From assembly GCA_038731975.1 (NCBI GenBank), contig JAVYQJ010000012.1, forward strand, positions 1-36,248: a stretch of DNA of 36,248 nt, given 5' to 3'. The stretch's first letter is position 1; each line of letters begins with the position of its first letter. Positions 1 through 7,626 of this stretch are shown here, piece by piece. A model generated the notes under the pieces. That model was not told where the DNA came from and searched no databases. It was given only the letters and a program-made list of their open reading frames with translations. The stretch comes from Thermofilaceae archaeon. GTDB lineage: Archaea; Thermoproteota; Thermoprotei; Thermofilales; Thermofilaceae. A program made the translations under genes and the position numbers.

Positions 1-1
1 G

Positions 2-118
2 CGCAGGATAGCGGACTTCATCTACTTCAGCGAAAAGTACGCGGCGAGGAGCCTGACGCCGGATCAAATGAGCCGCGCGATAGAGCTCGTCAGGGAACTG
101 GGGATCGAATTGGCGTAA
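2..118 (+). CDS. C-terminal fragment of an unidentified protein
   Basis: An open frame enters from the left edge and stops at TAA 116-118. The visible 38 residues (beginning RRIADFIYFSEKYAARS and ending RELGIELA) look like a mainly helical C-terminus, and the codon use resembles the neighbouring genes. No family is recognisable from this fragment. The 5' part lies outside the window, so function and length cannot be given. Confidence 0.5.
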   Translation, partial: RRIADFIYFSEKYAARSLTPDQMSRAIELVRELGIELA

Positions 119-290
119 CCGCGATCCGCGCCTCACTTACTCCCGGCTGCAGCGCTCTACCATCTCTCGAATGCTTCGTTGTTCAGGACCTCTCCGCCCA
201 CTAGCACCTTTCCCGTCAGGGCTTCGGCAGGGTGGGGATGTAGACCCCGACCTTACCGGGGTTCACGCGGCTGGCTGATCTCTACCCCTC

Positions 291-545
291 TTAAACCTCT
301 TCGACGATCCACCCTTCCCCGATCGACCTGCCGCGGAGCCGCGGGGACCTAAGCCTGAGGTAGCCGGTCGTGCTCAGCTTCCACAAAACCGTGGGGTACC
401 TGGAGTCCTTCTCGCCCGCCCCCAGCTTCTCCTCCAGCACCTTCGCTATGAACTCGCTCCTCGACATCCTCAGCTGCCTGCAGAGGGCGTCCACCCTCTT
501 CAAGAGATCCTCCGGGAGGCTCACGCTCACCTTGACAGTCGTCAC
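291..545 (-). CDS. Ribbon-helix-helix (CopG/Arc-type) small protein
   Basis: This 84-residue protein starts with a classic ribbon-helix-helix fold: strand VKVSVSLP, then helix EDLLKRVDALCRQL, a turn, and helix SRSEFIAKVLEEKLG. Such proteins bind DNA as dimers and are usually transcriptional repressors or antitoxins. The C-terminal 35 residues are basic and unassigned. The start is taken at GTG 543-545 because it yields the usual short lead-in to the DNA-binding strand; in-frame TTG codons at 552-557 are alternatives. No toxin gene is directly adjacent. The nearest same-strand genes are a retropepsin-like protein and a HEPN-MNT pair, which suggests a regulator of an accessory island rather than a proven antitoxin. 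Confidence 0.75.
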   Translation of the reverse strand: MTTVKVSVSLPEDLLKRVDALCRQLRMSRSEFIAKVLEEKLGAGEKDSRYPTVLWKLSTTGYLRLRSPRLRGRSIGEGWIVEEV

Positions 546-813
546 ACCCTGCAACAACTCTTACCACCGGCTAATCAAGCTTTCCGCTACCACAGACGCA
601 GAGCCCATGAAGCACGATCGCCTAAGCCGGTCCCGGCCGGTGCGATGGGTAAAGCCCTAATGCGCCTAGAGGCAAATGCAGAGAGGGTAGCGTGGCGCTT
701 CGGGGCCCAGCTCTCGAACAGCTACCGGTTTAGAGTGATTGGGGGTCCGATTCCAAGCTCCACTCGAAAATCCCATTATTAGCGCTCCCTAGCCGCTATC
801 TCGGGCTCCTGCT

Positions 814-1173
814 TCACAGCAGGTACAGCTCCACTCTCTCCAGCTGCCCCGTCCTCGGGTTCACCCTCAGGCCGAGCTTCTCGAGCACCGTATTGCCGAT
901 CAGTGCGTCCACGCCGGGCGGCGTCCTCAACCCCTCCCAGACCTCCACGTCCGCGTCGGTCACCATCCCCTCGACCTCACCTACTCCGTACTTCACGCTC
1001 ACTCTGCCACCGTCGGGCAGCACCCTCACCCTCTCGTGCTTTAGCTTGACGTCCGCCCCCTCGACAGCCTCGGGCCTGGCGATCAAGTCGCCGTAGAAGC
1101 AAGCGTCGACTAGAGCCCTGAGCACCACCTCGCCCCTGGCTCTGACCTTAACGGGGATTACGGCGGCCCCCAT
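814..1173 (-). CDS. Retropepsin-like (clan AA fold) protein with degenerate active site
   Basis: The 119-residue protein has the layout of small archaeal clan AA (retropepsin-fold) proteins: a beta-rich N-terminus, a would-be catalytic loop ALVDACFYGDL, a central beta region (RVSVKYGVGEVEGMV) and the C-terminal signature DALIGNTVLEKLGLRVNPRTGQ. The family normally has D-[TS]-G-[AF]; here it reads DAC, so the glycine and hydroxyl residue are lost and peptidase activity is doubtful. ATG 1171-1173 is used as the start because it begins just before the first conserved strand; an in-frame extension upstream is low in complexity and unlikely. It lies downstream of the MNT gene on the same strand. 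Two or three similar proteins occur elsewhere in this window. Confidence 0.65.
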   Translation of the reverse strand: MGAAVIPVKVRARGEVVLRALVDACFYGDLIARPEAVEGADVKLKHERVRVLPDGGRVSVKYGVGEVEGMVTDADVEVWEGLRTPPGVDALIGNTVLEKLGLRVNPRTGQLERVELYLL

Positions 1174-1326
1174 CACCAGCTCGCTACCGCGCGCGATCTT
1201 AAGCTTGACCGCGGGGAGACCGTTACAACTTGCAGGGTTGAGGGCAGGCTCGCGTGCTCGTGCGGGCTCCCTGCGGCTGGAGCTGGCGGGGCTCACCGGG
1301 AGGGTGCCGCGGCACCCCGCGGAGCG

Positions 1327-1650
1327 CTACGGCTTGATCTCGATCCAGTACCTCGAAACCTCCTTGAAGAAGGCGCGCCCCGATCTCTCGCTGAACTCCC
1401 TGGGCGTTAGGGCTACTATGTCGAAGCCAAACTCCCGCGGCAGCTTCAACCTCACGAGCGCAACCCTTTCCGCGTACTCCATGCCCTCGAAGCGCTCGCA
1501 CACGACGACCACGTCGACGTCGCTCTCAAGCGTGTGATCCCCCCTCGCGTAGCTCCCGAAGAGGTACACCGTCGCGCCGAGCTCCCTGGCGAGCCTCTCC
1601 AGCGCCTCAAGGACCTCCCTACGGGTCTTGTAGAGCTTTTGCGACCTCAT
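1327..1650 (-). CDS. MNT-type nucleotidyltransferase (HEPN-MNT antitoxin)
   Basis: This 107-residue protein is a minimal nucleotidyltransferase. It has the signature GSYARGDHTLESDVDVVVV, which contains the G-S-x-A-R-G motif and the paired metal-binding aspartates (DVD), and a third acidic position near FGFDIVAL. In HEPN-MNT pairs the MNT protein neutralises the HEPN ribonuclease, in characterised cases by adding AMP to it. The start is ATG 1648-1650, giving MRSQKLYKTRREVLEALERLA, which matches the family N-terminus. It overlaps the end of the HEPN gene by 32 nt, indicating translational coupling. All catalytic residues are visible, so the antitoxin should be active. Confidence 0.88.
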   Translation of the reverse strand: MRSQKLYKTRREVLEALERLARELGATVYLFGSYARGDHTLESDVDVVVVCERFEGMEYAERVALVRLKLPREFGFDIVALTPREFSERSGRAFFKEVSRYWIEIKP

Positions 1651-2023
1651 CAAGGACCCCTCTAGCCGTCGAGACAGCCTCCTCCGCCTGCTCCCTTGTG
1701 ATCTCCTCGGAGGGCCTCTCCACGCCGGCACTCGGGGACCTGGCCACCGTGTAGTACGCTGAGAGCCTGAAGAGGGCTCCCTCGCTAATCTCGCCGAGCA
1801 AAATGCCAGCGCCCTTGGCTCTGCGGTAGAGCTTGACGAGGTCGTGCCTTCGAGCGTACCCGCCCAGAGCGTGCAGTATCAGAGCCTTCAACGCCTTCTC
1901 GGCCGCCTGCTGGGCCGCGAAGCAGGCCCAGTTGTAGTCGCCCACGCTGATGCTCACCTCCGCGTGACGGAGGTCTGCTCTAGCCTCCGCCAGCCAATCC
2001 AGCGCCTCATCCCTTACGGGCAT
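1619..2023 (-). CDS. HEPN-domain protein (HEPN-MNT toxin)
   Basis: The 134-residue helical protein belongs to the small HEPN family: MPVRDEALDWLAEARADLRHAE, then YNWACFAAQQAAEKALKALIL, the conserved GYARRHDLVKLYRRA motif, and LFRLSAYYTVARSPSAGVE near the C-terminus. HEPN partners of MNT proteins act as RNA-cleaving toxins. The start is ATG 2021-2023, preceded by a G-rich Shine-Dalgarno-like stretch (AGGGGGTGCGGTG). A TATA-like element lies at 2060-2068. It is first in a two-gene operon with the overlapping MNT gene. Unlike the two other HEPN genes in this window (22611-22998 and 23273-23667), its frame is intact to the stop. Confidence 0.87.
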   Translation of the reverse strand: MPVRDEALDWLAEARADLRHAEVSISVGDYNWACFAAQQAAEKALKALILHALGGYARRHDLVKLYRRAKGAGILLGEISEGALFRLSAYYTVARSPSAGVERPSEEITREQAEEAVSTARGVLDEVAKALQDP

Positions 2024-2059
2024 CACCGCACCCCCTGGATCCCCCAAAGCTCGCAGGCA

Positions 2060-2068
2060 GATTAAAAG
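2060..2068 (-). promoter_or_regulatory. TATA-like promoter element of the HEPN-MNT operon
   Basis: Read on the minus strand this is GCTTTTAAT, about 40 nt upstream of the HEPN start codon. It would give a short leader of roughly 15 nt that contains a G-rich ribosome-binding stretch. Confidence 0.45.
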
Positions 2069-2291
2069 CGTCACCAGCGCAAAGCGCGAGAGAAGCGGAG
2101 CGCCCATGCTTCAACCACAGCAGGAGTCAGCCACCTCCGCGGAAGCTGCCGTCCCGTGGCCGCATGCTGAAGTGTGAAACCGATGGAGTGTTGTCGGCTG
2201 CGCGAGGGGTGCGCAGGCCAGAGAAGGGTTTAGCGGTGATGGCGTGAAAGCCCTCGAGGTCGCAAACCACCAGGCTTATTTGGATCGCCCG

Positions 2292-2663
2292 ATGGCTTTT
2301 CCGGGTGAGGGTGTGCGCGTGAGGGAGGATGTCAAGCTGCACTGCGGCGGCAGGTCGGTAGAGGTTGCAGCGTTCGTGGATACAGGCGCTACCACGCTGG
2401 TTCTGCCCAGGCGCGTGGCCGAGGAGCTGGGGGTGAAGCCCCTGGGAGGGATGGTCGCTGAGCTCGCGGACGGAACCGTGAGAGAGGTGGACTACGGGGC
2501 CGTTGAAGTCGAGGTGAGCGGCAGGAGGGCGCCCGTGCTCGCCGCAATCGTTGAGGGAGGAGAGGTCTGCCTGGGCGTGGAAGCCCTTGAGAGGCTAGGC
2601 CTCGCCGTCGACCCAACTACCGGTAAGATCCACCCCACGAGAAGGTTCGTGACGAGACTCTAA
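2292..2663 (+). CDS. Retropepsin-like aspartic protease-fold protein with intact DTGA motif
   Basis: This protein of about 123 residues is a small single-domain clan AA protein. It shows VAAFVDTGATTLVLPRRVAEELG, the canonical D-T-G-A active site followed by the LP..V...LG segment, then a beta region (MVAELADGTVREVDYGAV) and the C-terminal signature CLGVEALERLGLAVDPTTGK. Retropepsin-fold enzymes act as dimers, each subunit giving one catalytic Asp. The substrate is unknown. The start is uncertain: ATG 2292 is given, but GTG 2244 and GTG 2313 are in frame, and a TATA-like GCTTATTTGG at 2274-2283 points to a start at or after 2292. It is the only one of the four related genes here that is both intact in frame and has an intact motif. 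Confidence 0.72.
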   Translation: MAFPGEGVRVREDVKLHCGGRSVEVAAFVDTGATTLVLPRRVAEELGVKPLGGMVAELADGTVREVDYGAVEVEVSGRRAPVLAAIVEGGEVCLGVEALERLGLAVDPTTGKIHPTRRFVTRL

Positions 2664-3563
2664 AAGCCACCGGATCGGCGCCACCCAGCGCTGCTGATAG
2701 GCATCTCGCCATAGCACCTCCGCGTTTTCCACCCTAAGGGCTTCCTCTTCTGTTTTCCACCATCTCTCGATTGCTCCGACACGTTGAATACTATAGCTAC
2801 TCGCTCGCCTCGAGGTGGCTCGAGCTACAGCGAAGCTGCTTTGCTGAGGGAGAGGCGTTGAGAACGAAAGCTGGCGAGAGGAGCTTACGCGGAGAGAACT
2901 ACGACATTGCGCCTCCGTTGCCTAGCATGCCGTCCAGCTGCTCTTGAAGCCCGCTACTCACGCTGGCGGGTGAGGTACGCCGCACCAATGCCGTCGGCAG
3001 CTGCCGTCCACGCTCGGGGACTTAACGAGTGACTCTTGCTTCGACGATTTTGACCGGGAAAAGAGAGCCCTTTCACAAGGCTTAAAGATGCTCACATAGG
3101 CTCGAAGCGAGGGCTAGTGATTTGGCCGAAGAGTTGGCCTGCATCAGCGAGAGGGTAGCCCGTCTATGCGCAACAACAGAGAGGGAAGGTGATGGATCTC
3201 TTCGGCTCCAGCCTGATTTTCGGCCCTAAGTTAGGAAGGGTACCCCTAAGCCTCTGGCCGCAAACGCCCAGCTCGGCCTAGCGGCTTACGAGGCTGTGAA
3301 CGCTTAGGAGATGCTTTACCCACCGAGGAGGTCAGTGAGCAGGCTGCAGGTGAGTGGAATATTTTACTCGCCAAGGCGTTTCGAGGTAGTTCCATCTACG
3401 AACTCGGCAGCCCATGCTCGCTGGCCGACCCTCTATAGTCCTACCAGCTGGGGTGCTTCGTGCCCGCGAACTTCGGGATTGACAAGTGAAGCTAGTTTCG
3501 ACCCCTCCGTTCTCTGTAGAACGTTCAGCTTACTGATAGATCTTGTTAAAAGAGCGGATAAAC
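2664..3563. other. Gene-poor interval upstream of the Cmr operon
   Basis: No convincing gene is visible over about 900 nt. Short open stretches exist, for example one reading ASDLAEELACISERVARL from about 3115 and a longer one at 3311-3568, but they lack family signatures and good starts. They look like chance frames or remnants of decayed genes. A short string around 2759-2774 (ACCATCTCTCGATTGCT) closely resembles one at 161-177, a weak hint that related sequence once existed at both places. Confidence 0.4.
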
Positions 3564-3571
3564 TATAAATA
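3564..3571 (+). promoter_or_regulatory. TATA box of the Cmr operon (leaderless transcript)
   Basis: TATAAATA lies 23-30 nt before ATG 3594. This is the normal archaeal TATA-to-start-site distance, so transcription should begin at or next to the cmr4 start codon. Confidence 0.8.
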
Positions 3572-3593
3572 CGACTAAGGTTTTCTTTAATCG

Positions 3594-4715
3594 ATGGCCC
3601 AACTTTCTCAGCACTTGATCAGGGTTCCGTCCACCTATCAGCTGGCTGATCTGGTTTTCATCGAGGCTGTAACGCACGTTCACGCTGGTGTGGGGCGCGC
3701 CGGCGGCGTCGTTGATCTTCCCGTGCAGAGGGACGAGTACGGTTACCCCTGTATTTACGCTAGCAGCTTGAAGGGTGCTCTAAAGACTGCGCTGCTCTGG
3801 GCTCTCGTGAAGGAGAAGAACGATTTGGCGCTCGCGAGGAGGGCCGTCGAGGCTCTGCTGGGGCCGGAGCCCGAACCCGAGGAGAGCTTCGAGTCTAGCG
3901 TCGCAGTGCTCGATGCGCGGCTCGTTGCGATGCCCGTGCGCAGCCTCAGGGGCGTGTACGCTTACGTGACCTCACCGTTGCTCCTCAGGAGCTTCCTCGA
4001 GTACTCTCGCCTCTACGGCGCGAGCGAGAAGCTGGTGGGCGACGTTGAGTCGCTCCTGAAAGAAGCAGAAGGAGTCGCTCGAGGTTCTTGCCTTTGCGTG
4101 GGGGACAAGGATCAGCTGGTTGTGAGCGAACTGGAGGGCAATATTATCCTGCTGGAGGAGTTGTGGCTCAATCCTAAGCCGGCTCAGAGCGGCGGCGAGC
4201 TCAGCAAAGCCCTAGGCCTGGACAAGCCCCTACTGGTGCTCCACGACGATGAAGCCAGGCACGCGATCGATCGGGGGCTTCTGAGGCTCACGAGGGTCAG
4301 GTTAAGGAGGGATACGAAGACCGTGGAGGAGGGGGGCCTCTGGAGCGAGGAGTACGTTCCGGCTAAAACGAGGTTCGCCACGGTGTTCCTCTTCAAGAAG
4401 CCGCCCCTCGCTGAGAAGTTCGTGACGAGCCTTCTGGGTAGGCAGAGCGAGGGCGAACGGGGCCAGCAGCGAGTCGATGATACAGCATACCTCGAAGCTC
4501 TCGTGAAGCTCGGCCTGCTAAACGATTCGACGAGAAAGAGGGTAGAGGAAGCTCTGCAGAAGAACGATCTAGCGGGTGCCACCGCGCATCTCGCCAGCAG
4601 CGTGAGAGAGCGAGTGAAGGAGCTTCTTGCCAACCATCTGAAGGGATACGTTGTGCTCGGCGGTCACGAGACGATCGGTAAGGGTATCGTAAGGCTTCAG
4701 GTGGTTAGCGCATGA
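3594..4715 (+). CDS. cmr4: Cmr4 (Cas7 group), backbone ribonuclease of the type III-B complex
   Basis: Cmr4 forms the helical backbone of the Cmr effector and cuts target RNA at 6-nt steps. Visible Cmr4 signatures are VHAGVGRAGGVVDLPVQRDE followed by YASSLKGALK, then YVTSPLLLRSF, LWSEEYVPAKTRF and the C-terminal glycine-rich LGGHETIGKGIVRL. Asp41 in VVDLPVQRD aligns by context with the catalytic Asp26 of Pyrococcus furiosus Cmr4, so RNA cleavage should be intact. At 373 residues it is longer than the roughly 300 typical of the family; the extra length is in the charged middle region. It is the first gene of the operon, with a TATA box 26 nt upstream and no leader, and it overlaps cmr5 by ATGA. 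Confidence 0.95.
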   Translation: MAQLSQHLIRVPSTYQLADLVFIEAVTHVHAGVGRAGGVVDLPVQRDEYGYPCIYASSLKGALKTALLWALVKEKNDLALARRAVEALLGPEPEPEESFESSVAVLDARLVAMPVRSLRGVYAYVTSPLLLRSFLEYSRLYGASEKLVGDVESLLKEAEGVARGSCLCVGDKDQLVVSELEGNIILLEELWLNPKPAQSGGELSKALGLDKPLLVLHDDEARHAIDRGLLRLTRVRLRRDTKTVEEGGLWSEEYVPAKTRFATVFLFKKPPLAEKFVTSLLGRQSEGERGQQRVDDTAYLEALVKLGLLNDSTRKRVEEALQKNDLAGATAHLASSVRERVKELLANHLKGYVVLGGHETIGKGIVRLQVVSA

Positions 4716-5158
4716 GCGCTGAACAGCTTAGGGATCCGGTGAGAGCTGCACTAGACATTTTTATGACAATAAGGGGTGAGCTCGAGCGAAGAGCTAAAAG
4801 TGAAAAGGAAAAAACTGATTTTGGCCGCGATCTGCGTGCACGTGCGAGAGACGCCCCCGAGCTGATAGAGGAAGTAGGCTTAGTGCCGGCTCTGAGCTTC
4901 TTTTACAGCAAGAGTGATAAAATCGGTTACGAATTGATGCTTAAAGCAATCCTGCTTTACCTGCAAAGAATTCAAATCGTACCTTCAAATATCAATCTCG
5001 ATGCTATATTAGCGGGGGAAAGGAATACGGATGCCATGATCGACCTGCTAAGGGATCTTCTCAAGTGGAGCACCGTCGTCGTGCCGATTTTGAGACCGTT
5101 TCTTGTTGAGTTTAAGCGACTCTGTGAGGCCACCTGGAGCGAGAGGGGCTCCTCATGA
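4712..5158 (+). CDS. cmr5: Cmr5 (Cas11 small subunit of the type III-B complex)
   Basis: Cmr5 is a small all-helical subunit that lies along the minor filament of the Cmr complex between Cmr2 and Cmr3/Cmr6. The 148-residue product has the family hallmark RARDAPELIEEVGLVPALSFFYSK, followed by the helical segment KAILLYLQRIQ. It starts at ATG 4712, overlapping the cmr4 stop (ATGA), and its own stop overlaps the cmr1 start in the same way. From about 4740 the DNA becomes visibly richer in A and T than cmr4, a shift that continues through cmr1. Confidence 0.9.
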   Translation: MSAEQLRDPVRAALDIFMTIRGELERRAKSEKEKTDFGRDLRARARDAPELIEEVGLVPALSFFYSKSDKIGYELMLKAILLYLQRIQIVPSNINLDAILAGERNTDAMIDLLRDLLKWSTVVVPILRPFLVEFKRLCEATWSERGSS

Positions 5159-6621
5159 GCACTTATAGCCGATTGAGGGAGCTGCAAAGGCGTGTTAGAG
5201 AGAGTGACCGCGTCTGCCGTTTCGAGTTAACAGCGGTAACTCCGATTCTTATCGGTGGGTACGATACCAGGACGAGTCATGAAGTGGGACGAGAGGGGCT
5301 GAGACCCTCGTCCATTAAAGGTGTGTGGAGGTGGTGGGCGCGCATCTTCGTTTCCGCCGCCATCTGTAAGAGGTTCCGGTACACGAGGTTTGTCAACCTC
5401 GAGGATGCCGATAAGATCGTGGCGAACATCTTAGGGACCACGCGTGACAGGGCAAGTTCTTCGAAATATCAAATCGTTGCGACGGATTTGCAAGTCAATG
5501 AAGTTGAGCTGGCGAAGTACAAAGATGTTGCGCGCGTAAAGCTTCTCAGGTTAGGGAGAGGAGAGATTATTAGGGATAGAGTGCTGGGGCCGAACAGTAC
5601 TTTCTCTGTTGAGCTGTACAGACTAAGAAAGACGGAAGAAGCCGAAGACGCTTTTGCTGCCTCATCACTGCTCGTAGCTCTAGCCCTAGGAGGCGTCGGG
5701 AAGGCCACGAGCAGAGGGTTCGGGAAACTTGCGGTAACTAAGGTGGAATGTAATTTGAGTTCGGTTAAGGAGTTATACAGTGACCTCGAAAAGTTAAGCA
5801 AAGGTGAGATATTTAGGGAGGGATCATTCCAGGTAAAAGCAAAAGAAATCGTGAAGAAGATCTTCGAATTATGCATCAATCTTGCTTCCCCACTAGTGGT
5901 CAACATGAGCGTTTCGGGGCAGTATACACACCCTTTAATTGAGACACCTGTTGATAACTACTATGAAGTTTGCATACCAAACAAATTGTTTGGCAGCGAT
6001 GTGGAAGTTCTCGAAGCGATAGGAAATGCTACTTTAAAGCTGAGCTGGAAAAGGTTGAAAGGCGTAGATATCAGATCGTCTGGAAGGAATCTCGACACTT
6101 GGATACTAGGTCTTCCACGCTCTCAACCTCCGCAATTTGAGCCGCCTCGGGATAGGATACCTCAAGCTAATCTTGAGGAGGTGCTTAGAGATCATCTGAA
6201 GAAGCTACTTAACAGGATTAAATGTGGAAATACCAATACCGACGATATTTCAAACATGATTAGGAAAAAAATTGAAGAGGATAGAAGGGGTAGGGAAGGT
6301 GGTAGGAGGGAAAAGTACAAGGTACCGACTGGATACTTCAACTGCTGCGAAAAGTACAAAGCTTTAGTTAGGAGGAGGTCGCCGATAATTTTTGTACCGA
6401 TCAAAATAAGCGACGGGGAGTATAAGGGGAAGTATTATGTTGTAATTTTAGGTTTTATTACGGCTGATTGGGATAGAGTATCGTTGATACATTTAGGGTT
6501 TAACTGGAATTACCCCCATTACTTCCAGGTGACCTTCAGACCAACACAGCTAAACGACGTGAAAAGGGCCTTCAATACAGCGTTAGACAACGTCGTAAAA
6601 GTGATCGAGAGAAGTCGATGA
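5155..6621 (+). CDS. cmr1: Cmr1 (Cas7-group RAMP capping the type III-B complex)
   Basis: Cmr1 is a Cas7-like RAMP at the 3'-crRNA end of the Cmr complex, involved in target capture. The signature is near the N-terminus: LTAVTPILIGGYDTR, then LRPSSIKGVWRWWARIF, matching the family pattern TP.fiGG ... lR..siKG..R.WwR. A second RAMP glycine-rich stretch is LALGGVGKATSRGFGKLAV at about residues 176-194. At 488 residues it is in the long class of Cmr1 proteins with two RAMP halves; the linker around residues 360-400 is lysine- and arginine-rich. Start ATG 5155 overlaps the cmr5 stop. Codon use is clearly more A/T rich than in cmr2, cmr3 or cmr4. Confidence 0.93.
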   Translation: MSTYSRLRELQRRVRESDRVCRFELTAVTPILIGGYDTRTSHEVGREGLRPSSIKGVWRWWARIFVSAAICKRFRYTRFVNLEDADKIVANILGTTRDRASSSKYQIVATDLQVNEVELAKYKDVARVKLLRLGRGEIIRDRVLGPNSTFSVELYRLRKTEEAEDAFAASSLLVALALGGVGKATSRGFGKLAVTKVECNLSSVKELYSDLEKLSKGEIFREGSFQVKAKEIVKKIFELCINLASPLVVNMSVSGQYTHPLIETPVDNYYEVCIPNKLFGSDVEVLEAIGNATLKLSWKRLKGVDIRSSGRNLDTWILGLPRSQPPQFEPPRDRIPQANLEEVLRDHLKKLLNRIKCGNTNTDDISNMIRKKIEEDRRGREGGRREKYKVPTGYFNCCEKYKALVRRRSPIIFVPIKISDGEYKGKYYVVILGFITADWDRVSLIHLGFNWNYPHYFQVTFRPTQLNDVKRAFNTALDNVVKVIERSR

Positions 6622-6631
6622 GGTGAAAGGG

Positions 6632-7624
6632 ATGAAGGGTCCTAGACCATCACCCACTGCTGGGCGGGCCGAAAGAGAAAGAGCACGAGTAGAGGGTGAG
6701 GAGCAAAGAAGGTTCAAAGTCCCGAAGAAACTACTTGGGGAACTGCGGGAACTGCCTAAGTTGAATGTAGATACGAACTTTCTCTCTTACGTTGTCATGA
6801 TCGGGTTTGGAATCCTGCTTGAGGGAGACGATGATAGAGCCGCTGATAAGAGAGTTCTCCTCGAGATGCTCTGCTCCGTCCTCAGTCAGTTTTCATTCAG
6901 CCAAGTGCAGAAGCATCTCGAACGCGTTAGAGAGGCGCTGCTGTTGAACGGTTATAGCCTGAAGGTGTGTAGGATGGTAACGACTACCAGGACTGTTGTG
7001 GGCGCTGGGGGCTCTTTTGGGAAAGTTCCATTCGAGCTCGGGTTATCCTTTGATCCCATACTTAATGTTCCGTATATTCCGGCTTCCGCGCTTAAGGGGG
7101 CTTTTAGGCACGCGCTCGAAGAGTTGAGAGGGAAGGATCTTGCTAGGCTACTCTTCGGAGAGGAAGGAGAGGTAGGGGTTGTGGGAGTTACGGATGCGTA
7201 TCCCGTAGGGGTCTTGAGAGAGCTTCAGAGTAGATCCGGAGGAGGTGCTGCGGTCCGCTTGCTGGAGCCTGATGTTCTATCGCCGCATTACCCTGAGACG
7301 AAGAAGCTGGAAACGGAGCTCGATGTTGAGCCGAAACCCGTGGTTTTTGCCGCGATAGCGCCCGGTGTTGTCTTCGAGTTTTACCTTTACTATAACAGAG
7401 GTTTGAGGGCTAAACTGGGAGGAAGGGTTGCGGACGCTAGCAGCGAGCTTAACTCGAAGAAACACATTTTCGAGGGGGACCTTGCCGCTGCGAGTAATGT
7501 GACCGTAGACGTATTACCCTCCCTCGACCTCGCAGTACTCTACGCTCTCTCCCGTGGTGTTGGAGCTAAGACGTCCATAGGTTACTCGCGATTCGAGCTT
7601 CTCGAGTACAGGACGGTGAGGTAA
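6632..7624 (+). CDS. cmr6: Cmr6 (Cas7-group RAMP of the type III-B complex)
   Basis: Cmr6 is a Cas7-like subunit next to Cmr1 at the head of the Cmr filament. Family signatures are LGLSFDPILNVPYIPASALKG, LFGEEGEVGVVGVTDAYPVG, the highly characteristic EPDVLSPHYPE, and PKPVVFAAIAPGVVFEFYL, with the C-terminal RAMP loop SRGVGAKTSIGYSRFELL. ATG 6632 is preferred as the start because GAGGTG at 6620-6625 gives a Shine-Dalgarno site 6 nt upstream; GTG 6623 is in frame three codons earlier. The first 40 residues are charged and probably disordered. cmr1 ends about 10 nt upstream and cmr2 starts 2 nt after the stop. Confidence 0.93.
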   Translation: MKGPRPSPTAGRAERERARVEGEEQRRFKVPKKLLGELRELPKLNVDTNFLSYVVMIGFGILLEGDDDRAADKRVLLEMLCSVLSQFSFSQVQKHLERVREALLLNGYSLKVCRMVTTTRTVVGAGGSFGKVPFELGLSFDPILNVPYIPASALKGAFRHALEELRGKDLARLLFGEEGEVGVVGVTDAYPVGVLRELQSRSGGGAAVRLLEPDVLSPHYPETKKLETELDVEPKPVVFAAIAPGVVFEFYLYYNRGLRAKLGGRVADASSELNSKKHIFEGDLAAASNVTVDVLPSLDLAVLYALSRGVGAKTSIGYSRFELLEYRTVR

Positions 7625-7626
7625 CC

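Noticed and set aside
119-290. Minus-strand frames with VNPGKVGVYIPTLP and EALTGKVLVGGEVLNNEAFERW
   Set aside because: Suggestive of a gene tail split by a frameshift, but too short and without an upstream part or family match to annotate.
3311-3568. 85-codon plus-strand frame upstream of cmr4
   Set aside because: No family signature, odd composition, no good start, and its end overlaps the TATA box of the Cmr operon.
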